Source: Prevotella sp. (GTDB taxonomy: Bacteria; Bacteroidota; Bacteroidia; Bacteroidales; Bacteroidaceae). Taken from it: a DNA stretch of 57,526 bases. How positions within the stretch are numbered: position 1 is the stretch's first letter; every line of letters begins with the position of its first letter. Positions 43,810 to 51,895 of the stretch are shown here, piece by piece. A model generated the notes under the pieces. The model was not told the DNA's origin. It made no database searches and saw nothing but the letters and a program-made list of their open reading frames with translations. A program made the position numbers and the translations under genes. The stretch is from NCBI GenBank assembly GCA_022511075.1, contig JAFLSE010000016.1:1-57526 (forward strand). The letters run 5' to 3'.

Positions 43810-44808
43810 TTATGAGTTTATTTCAGCAAACTTTCTGAATGTAGCGAGTGCCTTGCCGCTGTCAATCGACTCGCGTGCTATTTCTACGCATTCTTCTATG
43901 CTCTTCAGCCCCTTTTCCATTACCTGTATTGCAAAGGCGGCATTGGCAAGCACCACGTCTTTCTGCGCCTTTGTAGCCTTGTTGTTCAGCACGTTGTCGA
44001 AAATCTCCTTTGCCTCCTGCTCATTTGCGCCGGCTTTCAGTTCTTCGGGCGAGATGATACCCATGCCGAGGTCGGCAGGCTTGAATATGCGCTCATAGTT
44101 GTTGGTGGTCACCTTGAAGTCGCCAGTCAGCGAAATCTCGTCGTAGCCGTCCATGCTGTTCACTATTCCGTAGTCAATGCCAATCTTTTGATATACGTTG
44201 CTATACAGGCGCATCTGGTCGAGGTTTGCCACTCCGAGCAGTTGACACTGCGGACGCGATGGATTAACTAATGGACCAAGCAGGTTGAAGCAAGTGGGGA
44301 ATTGCAGTGCCTTGCGTATAGGACCTACGAACTTCATTGCGTGTGCAAACAACTGCGCGTGCAGATACACTATGCCAGCCTCGTTGATGCTGCGGTTCAG
44401 CTTGTCTATGTCTGCCGTGAACTTTATGCCGTGGTTGGCTATCACGTTCGATGCTCCGCTGGTGCTTGTGGCAGCGTAGTTGCCATGCTTTGCCACCTTG
44501 TAGCCTGCACCTGCTATGACGAAGCACGAGGTGGTGGAAATGTTGAACGTGTTCTTGCGGTCGCCTCCCGTGCCCACCACGTCAATGTAGCGGTCGCAGT
44601 CGAGTATTGCCGGCACTCCCGTTTCAAGTATTCCGTCGCGGAAGCCCAAAAGTTCTTCCACCGTTATGCCCCTCATCTGCAATGCGGTGAGCAAAGCCGT
44701 TATCTGCTCGTTGGCATATTGCTCCTTTGTTATGCCTATGAGTATTTGTTTTGTCTCCTCTCGTGTCAGTTCCTCGTGGTTGAGTACTCTTTCAAGTATT
44801 TGTTTCAT
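43810..44808 (-). CDS. trpD: Anthranilate phosphoribosyltransferase
   Basis: 332 residues. It joins anthranilate with PRPP. The PRPP motif DVVGTGGDRKNTFNISTTSC (about 76-95), the KHGNYAATSTSGASNVI stretch and the LGPLVNPSRPQCQLLGVAN block are all present. Not fused to the glutamine amidotransferase, which is encoded just upstream. Confidence 0.97.
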   Translation of the reverse strand: MKQILERVLNHEELTREETKQILIGITKEQYANEQITALLTALQMRGITVEELLGFRDGILETGVPAILDCDRYIDVVGTGGDRKNTFNISTTSCFVIAGAGYKVAKHGNYAATSTSGASNVIANHGIKFTADIDKLNRSINEAGIVYLHAQLFAHAMKFVGPIRKALQFPTCFNLLGPLVNPSRPQCQLLGVANLDQMRLYSNVYQKIGIDYGIVNSMDGYDEISLTGDFKVTTNNYERIFKPADLGMGIISPEELKAGANEQEAKEIFDNVLNNKATKAQKDVVLANAAFAIQVMEKGLKSIEECVEIARESIDSGKALATFRKFAEINS

Positions 44809-44821
44809 ATAGTTTGTGTTT

Positions 44822-45388
44822 TTAATTGTGTTTCAGCCAGTTCTCTATCATTTGCCTGCCTTCGGTTGTAAGCACGCTTTCGGGGTGGAATTGTATTCCC
44901 CTTATGTCCATTGTCCTGTGGCGCAGAGCCATTATCTGCCCCTCGTCGCTCTCGGCGGTTACTTCGAGACACGCAGGAAAATCATCCTTGCTCACCACCC
45001 ACGAGTGATAGCGCCCCATGGTTATGCGCTTCGGCAGACCCTCGAAAATATAGTCGTCTGCCGTTTGTGTTCCTTCGGTTGCCACACCGTGAAATACATC
45101 TTCGAGGTTAGTAAGTTTCCCACCGAAACTCTCACCTATGGCTTGGTGTCCGAGGCACACTCCGAGTATCGGCTTGCGCCCTGCATACTCCTTTATCACC
45201 TGCGGCATCAGTCCTGCCTCCGACGGTATTCCCGGACCGGGGCTGAGTATTATCTTGTCGAATGCCTCGAGCCATTGCATCTCAAACTTGTCATTCCTGT
45301 ACACCGTAACCTCCGCTCCGAGTTCCTTCACCAAGTGGCTAAGGTTATATGTAAAAGAATCGTAGTTGTCTATTATCGCTATTTTCAT
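44822..45388 (-). CDS. trpG: Anthranilate synthase component II (glutamine amidotransferase)
   Basis: 188 residues from the ATG at 45388, the usual family start (MKIAIIDNYDSFTYNLSHLV); longer frames run into the tandem repeat upstream. Class I amidotransferase with nucleophile Cys in GVCLGHQAIGESFGG, HSWVV and the His-Glu pair in GIQFHPESVLTTEG. It supplies ammonia to TrpE. Confidence 0.96.
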   Translation of the reverse strand: MKIAIIDNYDSFTYNLSHLVKELGAEVTVYRNDKFEMQWLEAFDKIILSPGPGIPSEAGLMPQVIKEYAGRKPILGVCLGHQAIGESFGGKLTNLEDVFHGVATEGTQTADDYIFEGLPKRITMGRYHSWVVSKDDFPACLEVTAESDEGQIMALRHRTMDIRGIQFHPESVLTTEGRQMIENWLKHN

Positions 45389-45420
45389 TTGTCTTTCCAT
45401 TGAACAGAAACTATTGACTT

Positions 45421-45458
45421 TAACTCCTTTCAACTCCCTTAAACTCCTTTAACTCCAT
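45421..45458 (-). repeat. GGAGTTAAA-type short tandem repeat between trpE and trpG
   Basis: Four units of about 10 nt; on the plus strand AACTCC recurs at 45422, 45432, 45442 and 45451. On the transcript strand they read GGAGTTAAAG and variants, starting right after the trpE stop (45463). Related to the repeat at 38924-38954. Confidence 0.75.
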
Positions 45459-45462
45459 TTAA

Positions 45463-46860
45463 TCACAGCTTTTCCGCCGTCATTATCGCCCTGCGCAGTG
45501 CTCCGAGTTTGTTGTTCACCTCTTGCAGCTCGTACTCCTCGTCGCTCTTTGCCACTATGCCGCCTCCTGCCTGAAACCACAGCTCGCCGTTTCTCGACAC
45601 GAAGGTGCGTATTGTTATGGCTTGGTTGAGGCTGCCGTCAAGTCCTATATAGCCTATGCATCCGCCGTATGCGCCGCGGTTGTGCGGCTCGTACTCGCTT
45701 ATCAGCTGCATTGCCCTCACCTTCGGTGCTCCCGAAAGCGTGCCTGCGGGGAAGGTGTCTATGAATGCCTTTATGGGGTCTGCACCCTCGTCGAGCTCTC
45801 CACTCACTCGACTGACAAGGTGTATCACATGGCTGTAATACTGCAAATCCTTGTAGAAGTCCACCTTCACATCGTGACAGTTTCGGCTCAGGTCGTTGCG
45901 TGCAAGGTCTACCAGCATCACGTGCTCGGCGTTCTCCTTCGGGTTGCTCCGCAGGAATTCCGCGCCGCGCTTGTCTGCCTCTGCGTCGCCCGTGCGCTTT
46001 GTAGTGCCGGCAATCGGGTCTATGTATGCCCTTCCGCCTTCTATGCGGCAGTGCGTTTCGGGTGAACTGCCGAAGATGCGAAAGCCTCCGAAGTCGAAAT
46101 AAAACAGGTATGGCGACGGGTTTATTGAGCGCAGTGCCCTGTACAGCTTGAAGTCGTCGCCCTCGTAACGCTGCACGAAACGCCTCGATAACACTATCTG
46201 GAACACATCGCCACGCAGACAGTGCTTTATTCCCTTGCGAATGTTTGCCTTGTGCTCCTCGTCGGTAAGCGGCGATGTGGTCTCTCCAATGGGCTTGAAA
46301 CCGTAGGCGTGTACGTTGCTTTTGTTCATCTGCCTCACAATGTCGTCTATGTCGCCCTCGTCGCCGAGCGTTACTATCGTCAGTGTGTTGTTGAAATGGT
46401 CGAAAACGATTATGTCCTTATATAATATGTAAAGCATATCGGGCGCATCGTTCTTTTCCATTGTCTCGTCCTTCACGGCAATATCCTCGAAATACCTCAC
46501 GGCATTGAACGATGTATAGCCGTAGAGTCCGCAGTAGTGTGCCATTTCGCCATCCACTTTCAGACGACTTGTAAAGTCGTTTATTGCTTTGTCGCAGCGG
46601 TATTCGGCGTTCACCTCGTGACTTGTTCGGCTGCCGTCGGGAAACGTGCATACCGCCTCGCCGTGACTTATTGCCACCTGCGCCATTGGGTTTACGCCAA
46701 TGAACGAACGGCTGTTGTTTTGGTCGTGATAGTCGCTGCTCTCCATCAGTACGCTCTGTGGGTAGAGGTCGCGCAGTCTCATATACACGCCCACGGGAGT
46801 GTAGAGGTCGGAGAGTATCGTGCGTGCCTTTGCGGTGTATGTAAACTTAGAATTTTCCAT
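45463..46860 (-). CDS. trpE: Anthranilate synthase component I
   Basis: 465 residues. Chorismate-utilising enzyme: the N-terminal feedback region has LMESSDYHDQNNSRSFIGVN, a variant of the LLES motif that binds tryptophan. The catalytic core shows GDVFQIVLSRRF, PSPYLFYFDFGGFRIFGSSP, IAGTTKRTGDAEADKRGAEF, DLARNDLSRNC and SGAPKVRAMQLISEYE. It makes anthranilate with TrpG. Its start overlaps the end of trpB by 14 nt. Confidence 0.97.
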   Translation of the reverse strand: MENSKFTYTAKARTILSDLYTPVGVYMRLRDLYPQSVLMESSDYHDQNNSRSFIGVNPMAQVAISHGEAVCTFPDGSRTSHEVNAEYRCDKAINDFTSRLKVDGEMAHYCGLYGYTSFNAVRYFEDIAVKDETMEKNDAPDMLYILYKDIIVFDHFNNTLTIVTLGDEGDIDDIVRQMNKSNVHAYGFKPIGETTSPLTDEEHKANIRKGIKHCLRGDVFQIVLSRRFVQRYEGDDFKLYRALRSINPSPYLFYFDFGGFRIFGSSPETHCRIEGGRAYIDPIAGTTKRTGDAEADKRGAEFLRSNPKENAEHVMLVDLARNDLSRNCHDVKVDFYKDLQYYSHVIHLVSRVSGELDEGADPIKAFIDTFPAGTLSGAPKVRAMQLISEYEPHNRGAYGGCIGYIGLDGSLNQAITIRTFVSRNGELWFQAGGGIVAKSDEEYELQEVNNKLGALRRAIMTAEKL

Positions 46861-48055
46861 ATTCCCCTGCCATTTCCTTGTTTGCCAAATAGGTATCTAT
46901 GTCCTTGTCGCCTCGTCCGCTCACGGTGAGCACCACCACGTCGTCTTTCTTGAACTCCATTTTTTGCAGTGCCGCAATGGCGTGTGCGCTTTCAAGTGCC
47001 GGTATTATTCCCTCCATTCGTGTTAGTTCGTATGCTGCCTTCACCGCCTCGTCGTCGTTTATCGACAACACCGTGGCGCGGCGTTGTGTGGCAAGGTTGG
47101 CGTGCATAGGTCCGATGCCGGGATAGTCGAGACCTGCCGAAATCGACTCCGCCTCTATTATCTGTCCGTCGGGTGTCTGCATCACGAGCGTTCTGCTGCC
47201 GTGAAGTATGCCTAATCGTCCTGCGTGTATGGTGGCAGCCGTGTGCCCCGTGTCTGCCCCTTGTCCTCCTGCCTCTGCCAATACTATCTTCACCCTGTCG
47301 TCGTCAATGTAGTGGTATATCGTTCCGGCGGCATTGCTTCCTCCGCCCACGCATGCCATGAGGTAGTCGGGATAGTCGCGCCCAATCTTTTCCTGCAACT
47401 GCTCCTTTATCTCCTCCGATATTATGCTCTGCAAGCGAGCCACCATGTCAGGGTAGGGGTGTGGTCCCACCGTGCTGCCTATTATATAGAATGTGTCGCT
47501 CGGGTGGCAGCACCAGTCGCGTATAGCCTCGTTTGTCGCGTCTTTCAGTGTCCAGTTGCCAGTCTTCACGGGGCGCACCTCTGCACCGAGCATTCTCATT
47601 CTTTCTACGTTCAGGTGCTGGCGCTCCACGTCGAGAGCACCCTGATACACCACGCATGGCATGTCCATAAGTGCGCACACCGTAGCCGTTGCCACTCCGT
47701 GCTGTCCTGCTCCCGTCTCTGCTATTATCCTTGTCTTGCCCATTTTCTTTGCGAGCAGTATCTGACCGATAGTGTTGTTTATCTTGTGCGCTCCCGTGTG
47801 GTTGAGGTCCTCGCGTTTCAGATATAGCTTACATCCATACTTCTCGCTCATTCTCTTTGCATAGTATAGCGGTGACGGCCGCCCCACATAGTCGCGCAGC
47901 AACTGCATATACTCTTTCTTGAACTCCTCGCTTTCAAGCACTTTCAGGTACTCGTTCTTCAGGTTTTCCACGGTGGCGTATAGTATTTCGGGAATGTATG
48001 CCCCTCCGAAGTCGCCGTAGAATCCTTTTTCGTCAACGTGAAATGATTTCTTCAT
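46847..48055 (-). CDS. trpB: Tryptophan synthase beta subunit
   Basis: 402 residues, TrpB1 type. PLP-dependent enzyme joining indole and serine. The PLP Lys is in REDLNHTGAHKINNTIGQIL, followed by RIIAETGAGQHGVATATVCA, the phosphate cup CVGGGSNAAGTIYH and the late VSGRGDKDIDTY. Placed first in the operon, before trpE, as is usual in Bacteroidota and unlike the enteric order. Expression is probably controlled by the attenuator at 48136-48266. Confidence 0.97.
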   Translation of the reverse strand: MKKSFHVDEKGFYGDFGGAYIPEILYATVENLKNEYLKVLESEEFKKEYMQLLRDYVGRPSPLYYAKRMSEKYGCKLYLKREDLNHTGAHKINNTIGQILLAKKMGKTRIIAETGAGQHGVATATVCALMDMPCVVYQGALDVERQHLNVERMRMLGAEVRPVKTGNWTLKDATNEAIRDWCCHPSDTFYIIGSTVGPHPYPDMVARLQSIISEEIKEQLQEKIGRDYPDYLMACVGGGSNAAGTIYHYIDDDRVKIVLAEAGGQGADTGHTAATIHAGRLGILHGSRTLVMQTPDGQIIEAESISAGLDYPGIGPMHANLATQRRATVLSINDDEAVKAAYELTRMEGIIPALESAHAIAALQKMEFKKDDVVVLTVSGRGDKDIDTYLANKEMAGEYGKF

Positions 48056-48135
48056 TGCCTATTATTGTTTTTTTTATTGTTTCTTTTTCCTTGCTTTATT
48101 GTTCTCAGCATCATTTTGTCTCCTCTTTCACAAAC

Positions 48136-48163
48136 AAGGCTCACCGCTGTCGCGATGAGCCTT
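48136..48163 (-). terminator. Attenuator hairpin of the trp operon
   Basis: On the minus strand AAGGCTCATCGC (48152-48163), loop GACA and GCGGTGAGCCTT (48136-48147) form a 12-bp stem with one G-U pair. Its 5' arm holds TCGCGAC (48149-48155), which is the exact complement of GTCGCGA (48206-48212) in the last codons of the leader peptide, giving a competing antiterminator. The T-run after the stem is interrupted (GTTTGTG). Confidence 0.8.
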
Positions 48164-48197
48164 ATCATTGTATCTTTTCGTCTGATATGCCAACGGC

Positions 48198-48266
48198 TTA
48201 GTGCCTCGCGACTATGTTTAATCTCGAGTTTTGCCACCACCACGCATTGTTCAGTACTTTTGTCAT
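48198..48266 (-). CDS. trpL: trp operon leader peptide
   Basis: A 22-codon frame, ATG at 48264-48266 and TAA at 48198-48200, that encodes MTKVLNNA, then three consecutive Trp, then QNSRLNIVARH. It starts 40 nt downstream of the -7 element and ends 35 nt before the terminator hairpin. Stalling at the Trp codons (48234-48242) would leave GTCGCGA free to pair with TCGCGAC and open the terminator; fast translation would cover it. Known biology: Trp-codon leader attenuation, including the Bacteroid-trp RNA motif of this phylum. Whether this sequence matches that motif in detail was not checked. Confidence 0.85.
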   Translation of the reverse strand: MTKVLNNAWWWQNSRLNIVARH

Positions 48267-48305
48267 CTTCTTGTTGTTTTGTTGCCAAATAATTGATTTC
48301 GGTTG

Positions 48306-48337
48306 CAAAATTACATAAATTTCCCGAAACTACCAAA
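48306..48337 (-). promoter_or_regulatory. Promoter of the trp operon
   Basis: On the minus strand TTTG (48334-48337), 20 nt, TAATTTTG (48306-48313), a perfect match to the Bacteroidota pattern. The expected start near 48299 gives a leader of about 245 nt before trpB. Confidence 0.85.
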
Positions 48338-48393
48338 CATTTTGCCAAGTTTTTAAAATATTCGTATTTATGTACATTATTTAGTATCCCACA

Positions 48394-49251
48394 TCAAAAC
48401 ACACATGGCAATGCCAACAACTGATACATCAATGTGCGTGCCATGCGCTCCTGCCCTTTAGTTGAGGGATGCAGACGGTCATAACTTTGTTCGTTGAAAT
48501 ATGGAAGCTGTTCCTCAACCATTGGGTTCAAACCGCTTATGGCATTGAGGTCTATAACGGATACACCCCATAGGTTACCTGCTTCTTTTACTGCCTGCAC
48601 GTATGCATCTATATATTCTCCACAACTATTTTGGTAGTTCTCATCAGGCTGCACATTAGTATCGCTGAATTTGGCAAAGGCACGGTGCAGTGGGGTTAGC
48701 AGCACTATTTGCTTGTCGGGAAATAGGCGTTTAAGAGTATCAATGCCAATGTTGATACGTCCTTTATATGTACTGTCAGACATGACAAACATCCTGTGCT
48801 TGCGCGTTTCCAATTGCTTTGGCTTTCCTCCCTTGGCAGCCATAACCTGCTCGATAGTTTCAACAAACCATTCTCCAATAGGCAAACCTTGATTGAAATC
48901 GTTCGTTCCAATAAACACCATAATGGCATCCACCTCGTCGCCATGCTCGTCTTTTAGTTGTTGTGCCTGACGGGGTACATCATTCCACTGCCTTCCGCTT
49001 ATGCCATATACATAAGGTGTTATGCCAAGCCATTCCTGCAAAAACTCCCAGTATTTCTTTATTTTCCCTTTGTTGTTGCGTGGATCGGTAATGGAGTCAC
49101 CTATATACCCCACCTTTTTACCTTGCCACGGGTGTATGGTAATTATACTTGTCTCTGTATCAGAAACTAAAGTTTGCATTGGTGGGCACGCTGCCACACC
49201 AAGTGTCGCACCCACCAATGCAAACGTTGCAATCAGTATGTTTGTTTTCAT
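48394..49251 (-). CDS. SGNH/GDSL-family hydrolase, possible lipoprotein
   Basis: 285 residues. The N-terminus (MKTNILIATFALVGATLGVA, then AC at 21-22) is a signal peptide that could be lipid-modified at Cys22. SGNH hydrolase fold: VGYIGDSITDPRN with nucleophile Ser, Gly in GISGRQWND, VFIGTNDFNQG with Asn, and the catalytic Asp-His pair in YDRLHPSTKGQERM. These enzymes deacylate or deacetylate lipids and polysaccharides. It lies 19 nt after the outer-membrane barrel gene and is probably in its operon. Confidence 0.87.
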   Translation of the reverse strand: MKTNILIATFALVGATLGVAACPPMQTLVSDTETSIITIHPWQGKKVGYIGDSITDPRNNKGKIKKYWEFLQEWLGITPYVYGISGRQWNDVPRQAQQLKDEHGDEVDAIMVFIGTNDFNQGLPIGEWFVETIEQVMAAKGGKPKQLETRKHRMFVMSDSTYKGRINIGIDTLKRLFPDKQIVLLTPLHRAFAKFSDTNVQPDENYQNSCGEYIDAYVQAVKEAGNLWGVSVIDLNAISGLNPMVEEQLPYFNEQSYDRLHPSTKGQERMARTLMYQLLALPCVF

Positions 49252-49270
49252 ATTCTGTTTAGACTATAGC

Positions 49271-50824
49271 CTAAAATCTGTAACCGAGAGTGAGAAGAAG
49301 CTGATGACGCTTGTTGCTAACCTTTGTCATGTCGGCAATGTTATTGTTCTCCACAGGTTCATCTGCTCCTGCATAATAGCTCATGAAGGGATAATGCTCG
49401 CCGTTTGTGGTACTGAACTGATAGGCAAGGTCAATATTGAAGTTGTCTATCTGATAGCCAAATCCACAGGTGACGCGATGGGTATCTTTCCAATTGGTGT
49501 AGTCAGTCGTAGAACTATAATAAACACCCTGGCTATTGAGACTCTGGTCACGGAAAGCATCGGTCTTGTAGGCAGCAGATACATAGTTGTAGCCGAGACG
49601 AACGGCAATATTCGGGTCAGCCTTCAATTCAGCACCCACTTTCAATGTATGCACACCCTTAAGATTAGCCTTTGTGTCACTGTTCATAACGAGGTCGCTG
49701 CTGCTTGTATCATTCCAATCACCATACCAGTCCACATATCCGCCGTCCTTATAGCGGTTGTCTATAGCACCATAGTCAGAATACTCGTAACTTGCACCCA
49801 AGGCAAGCATACTACCTACCGTATGTCCAAGACTTACACCAAATTTCCACGGAGTATTCATACGGAACTCGTAAGTTTCCGAAATCGACTCGCTGCCAAC
49901 ATTGCTACTCAATGTAGTGTAGTTGGTACTTTCCAAATCATAGAATATTGGAGATGCAACCGACACACCTATACGGAATGCAGACTCCTCGATTGGACGC
50001 ACGATAATACCAGCCTTTACATCGTAGCCATATCCTGTTATCTTGCGCTCGTCAACGAGACGTGCCGCAAAGTCATAATACCTGTTTGCCGTTTCAGTAT
50101 AATCTACATAACTGTTATAATGCACGTCGTGTATGCCCACGGTGAGACCAAGATACACGCGATTGTTTATGTTGCCGCTGATATTGAAATCGTATTCACC
50201 GATATATCCTTTCGAGGAGCGGTTCATAACATAATTCTCACAATCCCAATACTTGAAGTCACCATCGTTACTGTCATACAACGTGGTATTGTAGTGCAGA
50301 TAGTCTACTTGTGAGAAAGCGTCTGTGTTACCGAGGAAACGTCCGTTCCTGTCTTCCTCTATATCAAACAAACCGTTATAGCCTTTCAGATAGGAAAGTT
50401 TGTTCTGCGAAGCATTGTCCAAACGTCCTGTTGCAGAAAGTATTTGGTCGAAGTTGCGACTTTTATGATAATTGAATGCCACATTAAGGAATGATGTACT
50501 ATTAGTACGCGCAGAATATACGAAACCGATTTGGTCGAAACTCATATTTGTCTTGTTCGTATAGTTAGATGTTTCAACATCGCTCTGCGATATTACTCCC
50601 AACGATGCGTTTACCTGCGACTTGCGGAACAAACCGATACCAGCAGGGTTTGTGCCTATGGTAGATATGTCTGCTCCGAGAGCCTCCATTGCTCCTCCCA
50701 TTCCCACGTAGCGCGCCGTGCCATTCAGGTCTTCAGTAACAATGTTCGCATTCTCGTATGTTTCCTGTGCCATCATTGGCAATGCACCAATCATTATGGC
50801 TGCCAATACTATATTTCTTTTCAT
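49271..50824 (-). CDS. FadL/OMPP1-like outer membrane beta-barrel protein
   Basis: 517 residues from the ATG at 50824, which starts the signal peptide (MKRNIVLAAIMIGALPMMAQ). The mature start has GTARYVGMGGAMEALGADIS followed by TIGTNPAGIGLFRKS, a pattern of Bacteroidota FadL-like porins for hydrophobic compounds. Many alternating strands with aromatic girdles and a C-terminal strand ending in Phe (LLLTLGYRF), the signal for insertion by BamA. The transported compound is unknown. 37 nt after the Tyr/Trp/Gly-rich gene and 19 nt before the SGNH hydrolase. Confidence 0.85.
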   Translation of the reverse strand: MKRNIVLAAIMIGALPMMAQETYENANIVTEDLNGTARYVGMGGAMEALGADISTIGTNPAGIGLFRKSQVNASLGVISQSDVETSNYTNKTNMSFDQIGFVYSARTNSTSFLNVAFNYHKSRNFDQILSATGRLDNASQNKLSYLKGYNGLFDIEEDRNGRFLGNTDAFSQVDYLHYNTTLYDSNDGDFKYWDCENYVMNRSSKGYIGEYDFNISGNINNRVYLGLTVGIHDVHYNSYVDYTETANRYYDFAARLVDERKITGYGYDVKAGIIVRPIEESAFRIGVSVASPIFYDLESTNYTTLSSNVGSESISETYEFRMNTPWKFGVSLGHTVGSMLALGASYEYSDYGAIDNRYKDGGYVDWYGDWNDTSSSDLVMNSDTKANLKGVHTLKVGAELKADPNIAVRLGYNYVSAAYKTDAFRDQSLNSQGVYYSSTTDYTNWKDTHRVTCGFGYQIDNFNIDLAYQFSTTNGEHYPFMSYYAGADEPVENNNIADMTKVSNKRHQLLLTLGYRF

Positions 50825-50861
50825 AACAATCATCTTTTATAAACGTTAAACATCAATAGTT

Positions 50862-51743
50862 TTATCTGCGTCCGCCGCCAAAACGACCGCCACCGCCGCC
50901 TGAACTACCACCACTACGGGCACCTCCGCCACCGCCAAAAGATGCACCTCTCGATGATGAGCTGCCTGTGTTCTGATATGTGCCTGTGCTTTGGTTGCGC
51001 GCACCGCCAAAGTTATAGTTGCGGTCGGTGTTTACATTACCATTAGTTCTATTGACTGTGCTGCCTGCTGTATTCCTGTTGCCGCCAATGCTATTATAGC
51101 GACGATAGTTGTAGCCCGAACCTGCAGTGCTGTGGTTTCGCGTGCCTGTAACACGCCTGCCTACGCTTACGCCATAGCTTGGATACCATCCTCCGTGCCA
51201 GTAGTGTCCATGCCAATAGTGCGGATATCCCCATCCCCACGCATACCACGGGTCATACCATCCAGCATATCCCCAATATCCATAACCGCCATAGTACCAA
51301 GGATCATACCACGGGTCGTACCATCCGCCATACCAGCCTGAATAATACGGATAATATCCGCCCCAGCCCCAACGAGATCCAAACCTTCCGTCGGCATATC
51401 CGGCACGATAGCCGTCTTTCCAGTCATAGTCGTCCCAACGGCTCATCATGCGTGTATACTTGTAGTCGCCACCAGTCGAGTCTGGGTAAGCGCCCATCGT
51501 GCCGTCAAAATCTATTATATCGTTGCCCACGGAGTCAATAGGCATCACCTGACTGTAGCGACGGTTATATTCGTCCACGCTGCGGTTGCTGCCGCTATAA
51601 TATGTGTTTTGTGGCATACCATAATTTGCCTTTGCCTTCTCCACGTTCTTTTTCGTGGGAACAAAGTACATATCGTCATCCTGCGCCATAGTTGAAACTG
51701 GCAGGACGAGAGCAATCACCGATAACATGAATAATTTTCTCAT
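50862..51743 (-). CDS. Secreted Tyr/Trp/Gly-rich low-complexity protein
   Basis: 293 residues with a signal peptide (MRKLFMLSVIALVLPVSTMA). An ordinary N-terminal part (20-110) is followed by a stretch of about 70 residues made mostly of Gly, Tyr and Trp with repeated YDPWY and HYWHG units (about 115-185), then a Ser/Asn/Thr/Arg region and a Gly/Ser tail rich in GGGGG with terminal Arg. No enzyme domain is visible. Such composition suggests a self-associating or surface-adhesive protein, which is inference. First gene of the operon with the FadL-like barrel, promoter element at 51792-51799. Confidence 0.85.
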   Translation of the reverse strand: MRKLFMLSVIALVLPVSTMAQDDDMYFVPTKKNVEKAKANYGMPQNTYYSGSNRSVDEYNRRYSQVMPIDSVGNDIIDFDGTMGAYPDSTGGDYKYTRMMSRWDDYDWKDGYRAGYADGRFGSRWGWGGYYPYYSGWYGGWYDPWYDPWYYGGYGYWGYAGWYDPWYAWGWGYPHYWHGHYWHGGWYPSYGVSVGRRVTGTRNHSTAGSGYNYRRYNSIGGNRNTAGSTVNRTNGNVNTDRNYNFGGARNQSTGTYQNTGSSSSRGASFGGGGGARSGGSSGGGGGRFGGGRR

Positions 51744-51791
51744 AAGCGTTTCATTTTATTCGTTGATATTATATTTCATTCTTTCACGTTG

Positions 51792-51799
51792 CAAAATTA
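51792..51799 (-). promoter_or_regulatory. -7 element of the Tyr/Trp-rich protein operon
   Basis: TAATTTTG on the minus strand, 48 nt before the ATG at 51743. No TTTG at 20 nt; one occurs at a 15-nt distance. Confidence 0.55.
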
Positions 51800-51864
51800 C
51801 ATTCAATTTCTGTGCAAATTTACAGAAATTCCCTATAAAAAGATATGGTTTTCCCTATTTTTTG

Positions 51865-51872
51865 TAATTTTG
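51865..51872 (+). promoter_or_regulatory. -7 element of prmA
   Basis: TAATTTTG 23 nt before the ATG at 51896. It lies inside the region that an earlier start (51845) would translate, so it decides for the later start. Confidence 0.65.
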
Positions 51873-51895
51873 CAAACGAATTTAACAAAAATAAT

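Noticed and set aside
49022..50314. A 430-codon open frame on the plus strand
   Set aside because: It lies antisense to the FadL-like barrel and SGNH hydrolase genes, both of which have clear signal peptides and motifs; the frame has no recognisable domain.
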